NCBI GenBank assembly: GCA_934590135.1 | Contig: CAKTOT010000071.1 | Span: forward strand, 1 to 12,089 | Reading direction: 5' to 3' | Origin: an uncultured Muribaculaceae bacterium | GTDB lineage: Bacteria; Bacteroidota; Bacteroidia; Bacteroidales; Muribaculaceae | DNA length: 12,089 nucleotides | The notes under the pieces: generated by a model | The model's database searches: none | Seen by the model: only the letters and a program-made list of their open reading frames with translations | What the model was told of the DNA's origin: nothing | Translations under genes and position numbers: made by a program | Shown here: positions 1 to 7,983 of the stretch, piece after piece | Numbering within the stretch: position 1 is the first letter of the stretch | Layout of the letters: every line of letters starts with the position of its first letter

Positions 1-37
1 GGCGCAGCCCGCTGTCTGTATGGTAAGTCGTTCCGGT

Positions 38-2665
38 TTATAGGGCGACTTTGAAGGTCTTATCGGCTACGGCCACGATGTATATGCCGTGGTTGCCGAT
101 GGTGATTTCATTGCTTGTTCCGGAGTAGGCTATACGTCCGGCGAGGTCGTAGACGGCCACTGCAGCGTCTGCCTCGGCTCCGCTGATACGGATGGTGCCG
201 GCCGATACGGATACGCTGACGGCGTTGTCATCATTGGCAATGACATCGTCCACGCCGCCCATATCCTTTTCAACTATTTTGCCGAACTTGCCCCACAGGC
301 TATGTTCCTTGTATGCCTGCGCCGAGCCGGTGGGTACGTAGAGCGTTACTTCCTGATAGCGGTAGCTTTCGAGGATGTTATAGTCATAATCTTCTGCGCT
401 GTCGAGGGTGAAGTTGTATGGCTTTGCAGTGCGGCAGGTCATGCTCTTGAGGTTGGGACAGCCGTAGAATATGTGCTTGTATAATGTTCCTGAATATTCG
501 GTATTGTAGGGTTCGATGGTTACTTCTTCCAACGATTTGCAGTTGATAAACTCGCCCATGAATAGCTTATCCGTCTTGATTGTGGCCTTTTTTAGTCCTG
601 TGCAGTTGGCAAAAGCAAAATCTGCATAGGTTACAGCAAATCTGTTTTCTTCCGTTATTTCGATTTGCTCTATTTTGCTGCAACCATCAAAAGCGTGGCT
701 ACCGAGCGATATGGGCTTTTCAAATGTCAGTGAGGTAATCTTGTCGCAGTTATAGAATGCGTAAGCATAGGCAACGTCACCGTTTACAGAAACGTCACCG
801 GTTTTTCCGGGTATGCACGCTACATAATAACGCCAACCACCGGTTCTAAGTATTCCGTCTGAAACTCCGTAATACTTTGAGTTTGATGTATAATGACTTA
901 TATTTACGCTGCCGGGAGCGAGAGCTCTGATGCTTACCTGAATTGAGCTGGGTATAGTTAATGATGTTAGTTTAGGATTATTGTCGAAAATATTATCGAA
1001 GGTAGCATCAACTTTATATTTTCTCCCGCCAATCGTGACTTGTTCGGGGATGATAAAGTCGCCTCCAACCTTTTGAGGGTCAGCATAAACTGCACCACAG
1101 CGACTCCCACCATAGAATTTAGTGTCGTATATCAGTCCGCTATCGTCTGAGCCGAGGGTGTTTTCGATGGTGGGTACTTTGCCCCATGCGGCATCATTGG
1201 TGTATGCGTCCTTACTTTCGTAGGGTACTTTGAGTGTGAATTTGGCTATGTTGTTTGCATTGTCTGACAGTCCGCCTTCGCATTGCGGCGGGGTGGCATT
1301 CAGCGCATATATTGTCGTTGAGTAATTACTGTGTAATGAAAATGCCTCTTTGCCCACCTTGTTCACTTTGGGACTAAGTATTATGTCTTGTAAGGATTTG
1401 CAATCGTAGAACATATACTCTCCGACAACTTCGGACTCTATCTTAGCATATTTAAGGTAGTGGCAGCCCCCAAAGACGGTACGTTCGAGTGTGGTGACGG
1501 ATGCCGGGATAGTAACCTTGGTCAGATGCTTGCAGTATCCGAATGCAAAATAGCCGATTTCGGTAAGCGTGTTGGGCAGGACGACGGAGGTGATATTGCT
1601 GTTTTGGAAGGCATGGTCGGCAATGGTGCGCACGCCGTCCGGCATGGCCACGGGGTCGAAGTAGTGGTCGGGACATTTAAGCAATGTGGTGCCATCGGCG
1701 GTGTAGAGGATACCGTTGATGTCTTTGTAGTACTGGCTGCCGGCCTCGACTGTGATGCGTTCAAGGCGTGTATTGTATCCGAGGAACTCCTCGCCGATTT
1801 CGCGCACGGTGGACGGGATGGTGAGCGAGGTAATCTTGTCGCAGTTATAGAAAGCCTTGGCGGCGATGCTTGTTACGGTATAGTTGATGCCGTTAGCGGC
1901 AACTGTGGCCGGGATTACAACGTTGCCGCCAGAGAGTTTGTCATAATCTACGGCTTGGCACTCGTGCTTTTCGCTATCTGTAATCATATAGGTGATGCCG
2001 TTTGCGATTATATCGCTGGAGAATATTCGGCAGTCTTTCCACACATCGGCGGCACGATAGTCGGCCACGGCTGAAGACGGCACATATACAACGCCGTCGA
2101 AACCGTATGTAAATTTGTTTGCGAAAGTGATTTTTGGTGGCGTTGTACCCAAACAGCGGATGTATTGGACTGTTGAAGGCATATTGCCGTTGTTTAGCGC
2201 CTGTACAGAACTGAAGTAGACAATCTGATTTAGGTTTTTCAGCCCTGAGAACCATCCGTCGGGCTCGTTTTTGCAACGTATATAGGCTGTGGTTAGGCCG
2301 GGGCATAAACTGAAAGCACTGCTTGCGCTTTCGAGACCTACAGGCAGGTCTATTGTTATCAGGCTCTGACATTTATAAAAAGCGCGGCTTTGTATGGTCG
2401 TTACGGTGGCCGGGACTGTGAGCGAGGTGATGGACGCCTCCTGGAAGGCTTTGCTGTCGATGCGTACAACGGTGTAGGTGGTGCCGTTATCCGCCACCTT
2501 GGCCGGGATGTCAAGCGCTGCGGGGATGGTGGCGGCATCGTAGCCGGTGACTGCGCACTCGTTTTTTTCGCTATCGATGACGGTGAAGCTAAGGCCGCCG
2601 CTATCGAAGGCCGACATGGTGGCCGTGGCCAGCAATGCCGTGATTGTGAGTAAGAACTTGTTCAT
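38..2665 (-). CDS. Secreted BspA-like leucine-rich-repeat protein with three modules and a C-terminal sorting domain
   Basis: Predicted exported surface or secreted protein of 875 residues. A signal peptide covers about residues 1-19. The body is three tandem modules, each with a beta-rich head, a block of LRR_5 (BspA/TpLRR) repeats and a cap. The heads are at 24-73, 220-270 and 509-558; two contain DSEK-x-EC. The repeat blocks are at 74-172, 271-455 and 559-745, with AF-x-x-C-x-x-L-type units. The caps are at 173-215, 456-503 and 746-798; two carry a TPP motif and all have a V-P...Y...W pattern. Residues 806-875 (AVYDLAGR ... GIYIV) resemble a type IX secretion (Por) sorting domain. Known BspA family members bind host proteins or mediate adhesion, but the ligand here is unknown. 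The start is 26 bp after the engB stop, so co-transcription with engB is likely. I saw no promoter of its own. Confidence 0.9.
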   Translation of the reverse strand: MNKFLLTITALLATATMSAFDSGGLSFTVIDSEKNECAVTGYDAATIPAALDIPAKVADNGTTYTVVRIDSKAFQEASITSLTVPATVTTIQSRAFYKCQSLITIDLPVGLESASSAFSLCPGLTTAYIRCKNEPDGWFSGLKNLNQIVYFSSVQALNNGNMPSTVQYIRCLGTTPPKITFANKFTYGFDGVVYVPSSAVADYRAADVWKDCRIFSSDIIANGITYMITDSEKHECQAVDYDKLSGGNVVIPATVAANGINYTVTSIAAKAFYNCDKITSLTIPSTVREIGEEFLGYNTRLERITVEAGSQYYKDINGILYTADGTTLLKCPDHYFDPVAMPDGVRTIADHAFQNSNITSVVLPNTLTEIGYFAFGYCKHLTKVTIPASVTTLERTVFGGCHYLKYAKIESEVVGEYMFYDCKSLQDIILSPKVNKVGKEAFSLHSNYSTTIYALNATPPQCEGGLSDNANNIAKFTLKVPYESKDAYTNDAAWGKVPTIENTLGSDDSGLIYDTKFYGGSRCGAVYADPQKVGGDFIIPEQVTIGGRKYKVDATFDNIFDNNPKLTSLTIPSSIQVSIRALAPGSVNISHYTSNSKYYGVSDGILRTGGWRYYVACIPGKTGDVSVNGDVAYAYAFYNCDKITSLTFEKPISLGSHAFDGCSKIEQIEITEENRFAVTYADFAFANCTGLKKATIKTDKLFMGEFINCKSLEEVTIEPYNTEYSGTLYKHIFYGCPNLKSMTCRTAKPYNFTLDSAEDYDYNILESYRYQEVTLYVPTGSAQAYKEHSLWGKFGKIVEKDMGGVDDVIANDDNAVSVSVSAGTIRISGAEADAAVAVYDLAGRIAYSGTSNEITIGNHGIYIVAVADKTFKVAL

Positions 2666-2691
2666 TAAGTGTAAGTTTTGGTTAGTGATGG

Positions 2692-3324
2692 CTAATTGCT
2701 GTTATCGAGTAAGGAATCTGAAGTGTCTACGGGTAGGGCGTTGAGGCTCTCGATGTAATCGAGGAGCTCGAAGCGGCCGCGACGGTCGATGCTCGAGGTG
2801 CGGAATACCGGGGGCAGTTCCTCCCAATATTCGCGCAGGGTCTCGAGGTATTTGGCGGTGACGGTCTTGGCCGCGTTCGATGACATCTTGTCCAGCTTGG
2901 TGAAGACTATTGCAAACGGTATGCCGTTCTCGCCCAGCCAGTTCATAAATTCGAGGTCTATGTCCTGGGGTAGGTGACGCCCGTCTATCAGCAGGAACAG
3001 GCACGTCATTTGCGGACGCTTGAGAATATAGCCCTTGATCATCGCTTCGAGGCGGCGGCGGTCGTCCTTGCTGCGTCGGGCGTATCCGTAGCCGGGCAGG
3101 TCTACGATATACCATGCGTCATCTACGAGGAAGTGGTTGATAAGCATGGTTTTGCCTGGCGTGGCAGACGTCATAGCCAGCGAGCGATTGCCCGTGAGCA
3201 TATTTATCAGCGAGGACTTGCCCACATTGGAGCGCCCTATAAAGGCGTACTCGTGCATAGTTGTGTTGGGGCATTTGTCCACGTTGGGGCTGCTGGTGAC
3301 GAAGCGTGCTTTGGATATATTCAT
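2692..3324 (-). CDS. engB: Ribosome-biogenesis GTP-binding protein EngB (YihA/YsxC)
   Basis: TRAFAC-class GTPase of 210 residues. In other bacteria this family acts in the cytoplasm in assembly of the large ribosomal subunit and is usually essential. All nucleotide-binding motifs are visible: G1 GRSNVGKSS, G2 TPGKT, G3 DLPGYGYA, G4 TKLDK, and a G5-like TSSID near the C terminus. The length is normal for the family. The ATG at 3324 is chosen because the frame opens further upstream (to 3399), but a good Bacteroidetes promoter lies at 3363-3394, so the upstream starts at 3375 and 3399 would not be on the transcript. The chosen start gives MNISKARFV, a typical EngB N terminus. The gene sits between two unrelated surface repeat-protein genes. 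Confidence 0.96.
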   Translation of the reverse strand: MNISKARFVTSSPNVDKCPNTTMHEYAFIGRSNVGKSSLINMLTGNRSLAMTSATPGKTMLINHFLVDDAWYIVDLPGYGYARRSKDDRRRLEAMIKGYILKRPQMTCLFLLIDGRHLPQDIDLEFMNWLGENGIPFAIVFTKLDKMSSNAAKTVTAKYLETLREYWEELPPVFRTSSIDRRGRFELLDYIESLNALPVDTSDSLLDNSN

Positions 3325-3362
3325 TGTCAAGTCGTTGTCAAGTGGTCGTTTGCAATCTTTTG

Positions 3363-3394
3363 CAAAGGTAGCCATAAACCGCGAACTATTCAAA
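3363..3394 (-). promoter_or_regulatory. Bacteroidetes-type promoter for engB
   Basis: Read on the minus strand, TTTG (3391-3394) is followed after exactly 20 bp by TACCTTTG (3363-3370). This fits the known Bacteroidetes sigma-ABfr consensus of TTTG, 19-21 bp, then TAnnTTTG. The expected transcription start near 3355 leaves a leader of about 30 nt before the ATG at 3324. The box is followed by CA, as at the two other promoters in this window. Confidence 0.85.
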
Positions 3395-3438
3395 TTCACT
3401 CTTTTCGACTTACGCCGATTTATGCGTTATTTCTCTCT

Positions 3439-5511
3439 CTAAATGCGTATTTTGCGTGTGCTTCGCGCTGACTTGACGATGTATATGCCGCGAGGCAGTT
3501 CGCTGAGCCGGCTCTTGTCGCAATGGCTGCGCACAAGTATGCCCTGGACGTTGTACACGTCATAGAAGTTGTCGTCATCGGTGGTGACGTCGTCCACTCC
3601 GCCATCGCTGGATACTGTTACAACGCATGTTGCGGATGCATCGCCGCAGGTCACGTTTATATATGTCGTGCCTTCGGAGATGCCTGTAACAACTCCGTCC
3701 GCGCTTACAGATGCGATTGTCGGGTCGGAGCTTGACCAAACAATGACTCCGTGTTCGGCATTGTCAGGTATAATCTCGACAGACAGTTGCGCAGTCTTTC
3801 CTACTCCGATAACGATGTCTGTTTCGTTGAGGCTGAGACCGAGTTGTTCCCTGATATTGACGAATTGGCCCCAACCTGCATCTGCTTTGTATACGGCGGC
3901 CGTTCCTGTGGGGACATATACTATACATGTCTCGTATTGTCCGTAAAAAGAATGGTTAAGCGTTGGCGGCGTGGTTGCCAGAATCTTTACCTCCATAAGC
4001 TTGGGACAAGATGCGAAGGCTCCGTTCCCGATAGACTTTATGCTTTTCCCAAGACGGATTGATGCCAGTTTGGGGCAGTTATTAAAAACGTCACTCCCGA
4101 TAGTTTCGATGTTGGATAGATCGATGTTTTCGAGACCGCTGCATAGGCTGCAAGCATAATCCCCGATATTGGTTGCTTTGCCTAGTCTGACTTCGGTTAG
4201 GCTTACACAACCGCAGAATGTGGATTCTTTGATTTCGGAAACTTTGCGCAGAGTTATGCTTCTAAGACTGCTGCAGAATGCAAAGCCGTCAGCGCCGATA
4301 TTCTCGACGTTGTCAAGGTTGATGTTGTCGAGTTTCCGGCAGTTGTCAAAAGCGTGTTCGCCGACTGTGGCCACATTTGAAAGGTCTATCGTTTCGAGAG
4401 CGAAACAGTTTTGGAAACATGCATCTCCGACTGATTTCAGTTTCGGAGATTTAACCGAGGTTAGCTGCTTGCACCACTCGAAAGCGCTGTTGCCGAGTTT
4501 CTCAACTTTCGCGATGTCGACTACTTTGAGGCTTTCACATTTATAGAAGGCTTTGTTACCTATGTACGTGACGTTGGAAAGGTCGATGTCAGACAATAGA
4601 ACGCAGGATTTAAATGCATTGAAGCCAATGTCTAACTTTTTGTCGCCTAATTTCACGCTTGTTAAAGATTTGTTCTCAGAGAACGCGCCAGTGTTTATGA
4701 GTCGTACCGAAGGCAGCTCGATTTCAGTCAGATTGCACCCCGAGAATGCGTCATTATATATTGTTATCGCTTTTGGTAGCACAGCTTTTTTTAATGCGCT
4801 GCAATCTACAAACGCGCTCCATCCAACCGTCGTTACATTTTTGAAGGTTATGTCTGCAAGTTGGCTACAGCCCTTAAAAGCAGAATTATCGATGTACTCG
4901 ACATTTTTCAGGTCAATGGTCGTGAGAGCGGTACATCTGTAAAAAGCCCCACTTCCAAGAGTTTGAACGCCTTTTAAGTCGATTTGTCTCAATGCGCTGC
5001 AATAGGCGAATGCCCAGGAGCTTATTGTGGAGACCTTGCCCATACTGGCACTGACCAGTTGCGTACAATTAGAGAAAGCAGCATTGCCGATTGTGGTCAC
5101 GTTCTTCATGTCGATACTTCTCAAGGCAGTACAAGCTTTGAAGGCGCAGTCTCCGATGCTTGTCACATTGCCGAAGTCGATTGCCGTTAGACCCTCGCAA
5201 CTTATGAACGCATAGCTTTTGATTGTCGTTACATTGCCAAGGGCGATGGATTGCAGGTTTTTGCAGTTAGCGAAAGCGTAGTCGCCGATGCCGGTAACCG
5301 TGTAGGTCGTGCCTTCATGGGTTACTGATGCCGGGATGGTGATGGTACTGTTTGTATAGCTCGCATCGCCGTATGTTACATCGCAGGTGCGTTGCTCTTT
5401 TGACGTGACCTTGTAATAGATCCCGTCCACGGCAAAGTCATACGCCTTTGCCGATACAGCCGTCAGCAGTAATACCGCCAACAGTGCTAAGTGCTTGGTT
5501 AGTTGTCTCAT
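3439..5511 (-). CDS. Secreted BspA-like leucine-rich-repeat protein with Big_2 domain
   Basis: Predicted exported protein of 690 residues. A signal peptide (MRQLTKHLALLAVLLLTAVS) ends near residue 23. A beta-rich head (about 28-78) resembles the heads of the repeat protein at 38-2665. About 20 LRR_5 units follow, starting every 22 residues from 79 to 498 with a core of AF-x-x-C-x-x-L-x-x-I-x-L-x-N-V. A TPP / YVPTG / W cap lies at 513-556. Residues about 558-634 are a bacterial Ig-like Big_2 fold (VWSSSDPTIASVS, GVVTGISEG). The tail (VYNVQGILV ... LPRGIYIVK) is the short C-terminal tail common on exported Bacteroidales proteins. The start lies 24 bp after the stop of the 536-residue lipoprotein, so the two probably share an operon. 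The ligand is unknown; adhesion is an inference from the family. Confidence 0.9.
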   Translation of the reverse strand: MRQLTKHLALLAVLLLTAVSAKAYDFAVDGIYYKVTSKEQRTCDVTYGDASYTNSTITIPASVTHEGTTYTVTGIGDYAFANCKNLQSIALGNVTTIKSYAFISCEGLTAIDFGNVTSIGDCAFKACTALRSIDMKNVTTIGNAAFSNCTQLVSASMGKVSTISSWAFAYCSALRQIDLKGVQTLGSGAFYRCTALTTIDLKNVEYIDNSAFKGCSQLADITFKNVTTVGWSAFVDCSALKKAVLPKAITIYNDAFSGCNLTEIELPSVRLINTGAFSENKSLTSVKLGDKKLDIGFNAFKSCVLLSDIDLSNVTYIGNKAFYKCESLKVVDIAKVEKLGNSAFEWCKQLTSVKSPKLKSVGDACFQNCFALETIDLSNVATVGEHAFDNCRKLDNINLDNVENIGADGFAFCSSLRSITLRKVSEIKESTFCGCVSLTEVRLGKATNIGDYACSLCSGLENIDLSNIETIGSDVFNNCPKLASIRLGKSIKSIGNGAFASCPKLMEVKILATTPPTLNHSFYGQYETCIVYVPTGTAAVYKADAGWGQFVNIREQLGLSLNETDIVIGVGKTAQLSVEIIPDNAEHGVIVWSSSDPTIASVSADGVVTGISEGTTYINVTCGDASATCVVTVSSDGGVDDVTTDDDNFYDVYNVQGILVRSHCDKSRLSELPRGIYIVKSARSTRKIRI

Positions 5512-5535
5512 ATTAATACTTTATGTTGATTAATT

Positions 5536-7146
5536 CTAAGGTCTTACTGGTCGGATGCATTGGCCGTAGTACCGGCTAAAGGTGCTATTGCTATAATCTT
5601 TGCCGGTTATGCTTTTATCAAAGTATATAGACCTTGCTCCAACGGGGTTTTCCAGATACAATGAGGATGTCCAATACTTGGCGAAGTCGTTTAGGTCAAG
5701 AGCTATACTATATTGTCCGCAGCATGGCATAAATATTGAATTGCCGTTAGGCCCGGTAAGCCGGTAGCCTGTTGTTCCGTTTATCGAAGTCCAAAACCAA
5801 TTGCACATTAGCCGTAGTTCGGTTGCTTCGGTATTGGTAGGCATACGCCATGGCTCGCCGAGGCTCACTGTCGCTGCATCGTCTTCGGACTTGAGTGTTG
5901 TAAGCCCGTCAGTGACGTTGTACTTACTATAGCTGTCAGATTTTCCACAGTAGAATTTGTAATTTTCATGCGTGTAGCTATTCTTGGTGGATGTTTCGCC
6001 CCAAGCATAGTAATAGCCATATTCTTCGGGTACATCGGCGCCAAGGTTGCACGTGGCCCATTTGACGCTGAGGCCGAGGTCGATATACATCCCGATTTGT
6101 TGGAGTTGGGTGTCGGCTGATGTCTGCCCATCTTTGGATGAAATCGTGATTGTAGCACTGCGCTCGGTGTCGGTATTGGCTTTGACCACGCATTTGACGA
6201 TGATGGTTTCGGGAGCCGGTGCGCTTGGCGATTTTGCCTTGATAGGTGCTACCGGGTTGTCCCCCAGCCACCGCAACGGACGGGCGGATGTCTCAGCCTT
6301 GTCTACGGCTGCGAGTTCTACTGAAAGCCAGTCTACATCAGCCCCTACCGAGAGGTCTGATAGTGGGAGGTTGGTCGTCACCGGTATTGTGAATTCTTTT
6401 GCGCTGTGTCCTATGCGTATGTTTTGTTCCATCTCGATGCTGGGGACGACGCCTCTGCGGGTGATGGTAATCGTGGTTGTTTTTCCGTAAAGTGTCGTAA
6501 GGGAAACGGTCGCCGTCTCGTCCTTGGTAGAGTTTGATGGAAGGACGTTTATACTTACGGCGTCCGTCAGGTATGGCTGTTCAAGGGTCGAGCCTATCGT
6601 AACATTGCACCATTCGGCAGACGAGGTTGCGGAGAATGGGATAATTGAATTGTTGTTTATGGTCACAGTCGTATTGCCTCCTTCTGCAGCATAAACGATT
6701 TCGGATTCGGACAGAAGCAAAACCTCGTCTTTACCCCTGAAGGGCTTTTGGTACTTAACTTTGGCGCCTGTGGCGGAAGCCTTGCTCGTGCTGATGGTTT
6801 TCTCTACATAAAGACGGCTCCATTCGCCATCGAGATAGGTTACGTAGCAGGTCTTGGGCATAACCTTTGATGTGCCGCTATATCCGGACTTGGGTATACT
6901 TGCAACATCGCTCAAGCCGTTAGCGCCGCTTATCATAGTCATATCGCAGCCCACGAAGTTTCCATCGCGATCTATGTGCAGGCTTCCGAGATGAGTGTCT
7001 CCGTTATCCTCGTTGTACATGGTGGTGCTGACAGTCCCTATAGGATCCGGATTGCTCTTGTCGTCCGGGGTGTCGGCCTCGTTGTCGCTACATGCTGTCA
7101 GCGCTGTTGCTGTCATCAGCAAAATATACTTCGCGTAGTGTCTCAT
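5536..7146 (-). CDS. Lipoprotein with paralogous N-terminal module, BACON-like domains and C-terminal FISUMP-like domain
   Basis: Predicted lipoprotein of 536 residues. The lipobox is LTAC with the acylated cysteine at 19, followed by an acidic spacer. Residues 37-232 match the whole mature part of the lipoprotein at 9558-10361: GTV, ID-x-x-x-NF, GL-x-x-V-x-x-IPK-x-GY, YQ-x-PF-x-GKDEVL, NN-x-IIPF and TLYGKT occur in order. The end of this segment (about 145-232) has BACON-like features, with a second BACON-like segment at about 234-352. Residues 353-536 (YIDLGLSVKWATCN, YYAWGET, WRMPTNTE, YWTSS, CIRPVRP) match the FISUMP / Fib_succ_major domain found on many Bacteroidales surface proteins. 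BACON domains in other proteins are linked to carbohydrate or mucin binding, but the role here is unknown. The gene lies between two secreted-protein genes with gaps of 49 and 24 bp. Confidence 0.88.
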   Translation of the reverse strand: MRHYAKYILLMTATALTACSDNEADTPDDKSNPDPIGTVSTTMYNEDNGDTHLGSLHIDRDGNFVGCDMTMISGANGLSDVASIPKSGYSGTSKVMPKTCYVTYLDGEWSRLYVEKTISTSKASATGAKVKYQKPFRGKDEVLLLSESEIVYAAEGGNTTVTINNNSIIPFSATSSAEWCNVTIGSTLEQPYLTDAVSINVLPSNSTKDETATVSLTTLYGKTTTITITRRGVVPSIEMEQNIRIGHSAKEFTIPVTTNLPLSDLSVGADVDWLSVELAAVDKAETSARPLRWLGDNPVAPIKAKSPSAPAPETIIVKCVVKANTDTERSATITISSKDGQTSADTQLQQIGMYIDLGLSVKWATCNLGADVPEEYGYYYAWGETSTKNSYTHENYKFYCGKSDSYSKYNVTDGLTTLKSEDDAATVSLGEPWRMPTNTEATELRLMCNWFWTSINGTTGYRLTGPNGNSIFMPCCGQYSIALDLNDFAKYWTSSLYLENPVGARSIYFDKSITGKDYSNSTFSRYYGQCIRPVRP

Positions 7147-7180
7147 ATATAGCTATTTGAATGTTAGATTACTCTTTTGT

Positions 7181-7195
7181 ATGCCGCGAGGTAGC
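7181..7195 (-). other. Possible decayed trace of a C-terminal sorting tail
   Basis: Between the small secreted-protein gene and the 536-residue lipoprotein gene, one minus-strand frame reads GELPRGIQKSNLTFK and then stops. It resembles the tail of the repeat protein at 3439-5511 (SELPRGIYIVK). Twelve bases, CCTCGCGGCATA, are identical in the two places. The frame is not that of the upstream gene, which stops at 7196. This could be a remnant after a frameshift or recombination, or chance. Confidence 0.3.
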
Positions 7196-7765
7196 TCACC
7201 AGTTGGTGTAGGTGTTAGCTTTGCTCCAATATTGATTGCCGCCTTGAGTGAAAACAACTCGTTCGCCATAGCCATATACTTTGACACAATAACAGTCCTG
7301 CCATGTGACGTATAAAACCATGTCATCGTCATTAGGAACTAATTTGAACATCCAGTAAGAATGTTTGACTGTGGCGCATTTATTTCTGTTGTTGTAGGAT
7401 CTGTCGTATATGTCGTCAACTGTTCCTTTACCACTGGTACTACCATCATTTTCTAAGGCAATTATATGGTCCTTTTCATTGCCCCAGTACCCAAGCCAAT
7501 ATTTGCCATATTCGACTCCATCTGAGTAGTTGAAATATAGAACCCCTTCATCAACGCTGCCTTTACAAGTTTTTATGCCATCATCATTCATTTTTATCCG
7601 CACAGAGTACCCATCGTTTGTCTTTTGAATTTTGATGTTGCCAATATTGTTATCCTTTGACGGATACCATACGCCCTCGAAGTCCTGTGCGCTTGAGTTG
7701 ACGAAAGTTAAGGACAAGATTAGCCCGATTATGTGTAATCGTTTGAAGTGCATATGCTGTTTCAT
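7196..7765 (-). CDS. Small secreted protein of unknown function
   Basis: Protein of 189 residues from the ATG at 7765; a second ATG four codons in (7753) is equally possible. Residues 1-26 look like a Sec signal peptide with a hydrophobic stretch HIIGLILSLTF and cleavage near NSSA/Q. The mature part starts DFEGVWYPSKDNN and is rich in Tyr, Trp, Asp and Asn with alternating polar and hydrophobic residues. This suggests a small beta-sheet or lipocalin-like fold, but I do not recognise a family. The frame opens further upstream (7798), but that start would precede the signal peptide by 11 residues and abuts the T tract of the preceding terminator. The gene is visibly more AT-rich than its neighbours (about 38% G+C in 7561-7620), which may point to separate acquisition. 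I saw no clear promoter between the terminator and this start. Confidence 0.7.
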   Translation of the reverse strand: MKQHMHFKRLHIIGLILSLTFVNSSAQDFEGVWYPSKDNNIGNIKIQKTNDGYSVRIKMNDDGIKTCKGSVDEGVLYFNYSDGVEYGKYWLGYWGNEKDHIIALENDGSTSGKGTVDDIYDRSYNNRNKCATVKHSYWMFKLVPNDDDMVLYVTWQDCYCVKVYGYGERVVFTQGGNQYWSKANTYTNW

Positions 7766-7796
7766 TGTCGTATATGTTGGTTTTTGTGTGGTTGTC

Positions 7797-7869
7797 AAAA
7801 AAATGGCTGCCGTGCCCGCCGTCAGGAATGGGCTGTTTCAGAAATGGGTATACGGCGGACACGGCAGCC
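7797..7869 (-). terminator. Intrinsic terminator after the beta-barrel gene
   Basis: Arms 7805-7822 and 7852-7869 are complementary at 17 of 18 positions; the odd pair is a G-T or A-C type, depending on the strand. The loop is 29 nt. Read on the minus strand, the hairpin is followed by CCA and seven Ts (7797-7803), as expected for a factor-independent terminator of the gene ending at 7984. The loop begins with CAGGAATGGGCT on the plus strand, close to the loop of the hairpin at 10430-10520. Confidence 0.75.
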
Positions 7870-7983
7870 GGGGTTGGATAGGGGAATGGATATATCGTGG
7901 AGAGAATAGAGGAGAGAGGCGAATAAGCGGTCTACTTACGCTTGCCCCATAATGTCTTATCGGTCTGCGTTATGGTGATAATA

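Noticed and set aside
1..37. Terminator after the 875-residue protein gene
   Set aside because: A small GC-rich palindrome is visible at the window edge, but the sequence ends before a T tract can be judged.
1460..2074. Plus-strand open frame of 204 codons opposite the repeat protein
   Set aside because: It lies wholly antisense to a well-supported gene, has no domain or signal, and comes from the biased codon pattern of the repeats. Other plus-strand frames at 3500-6500 and 8278-8646 are rejected for the same reason.
3325..3399. 25-residue N-terminal extension of EngB
   Set aside because: The promoter lies within or downstream of these alternative starts, and the extension has no similarity to the family.
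4017..5275. CRISPR-like regular repeats
   Set aside because: The 66-bp period is in frame and encodes leucine-rich repeats; there are no identical repeats with unique spacers.
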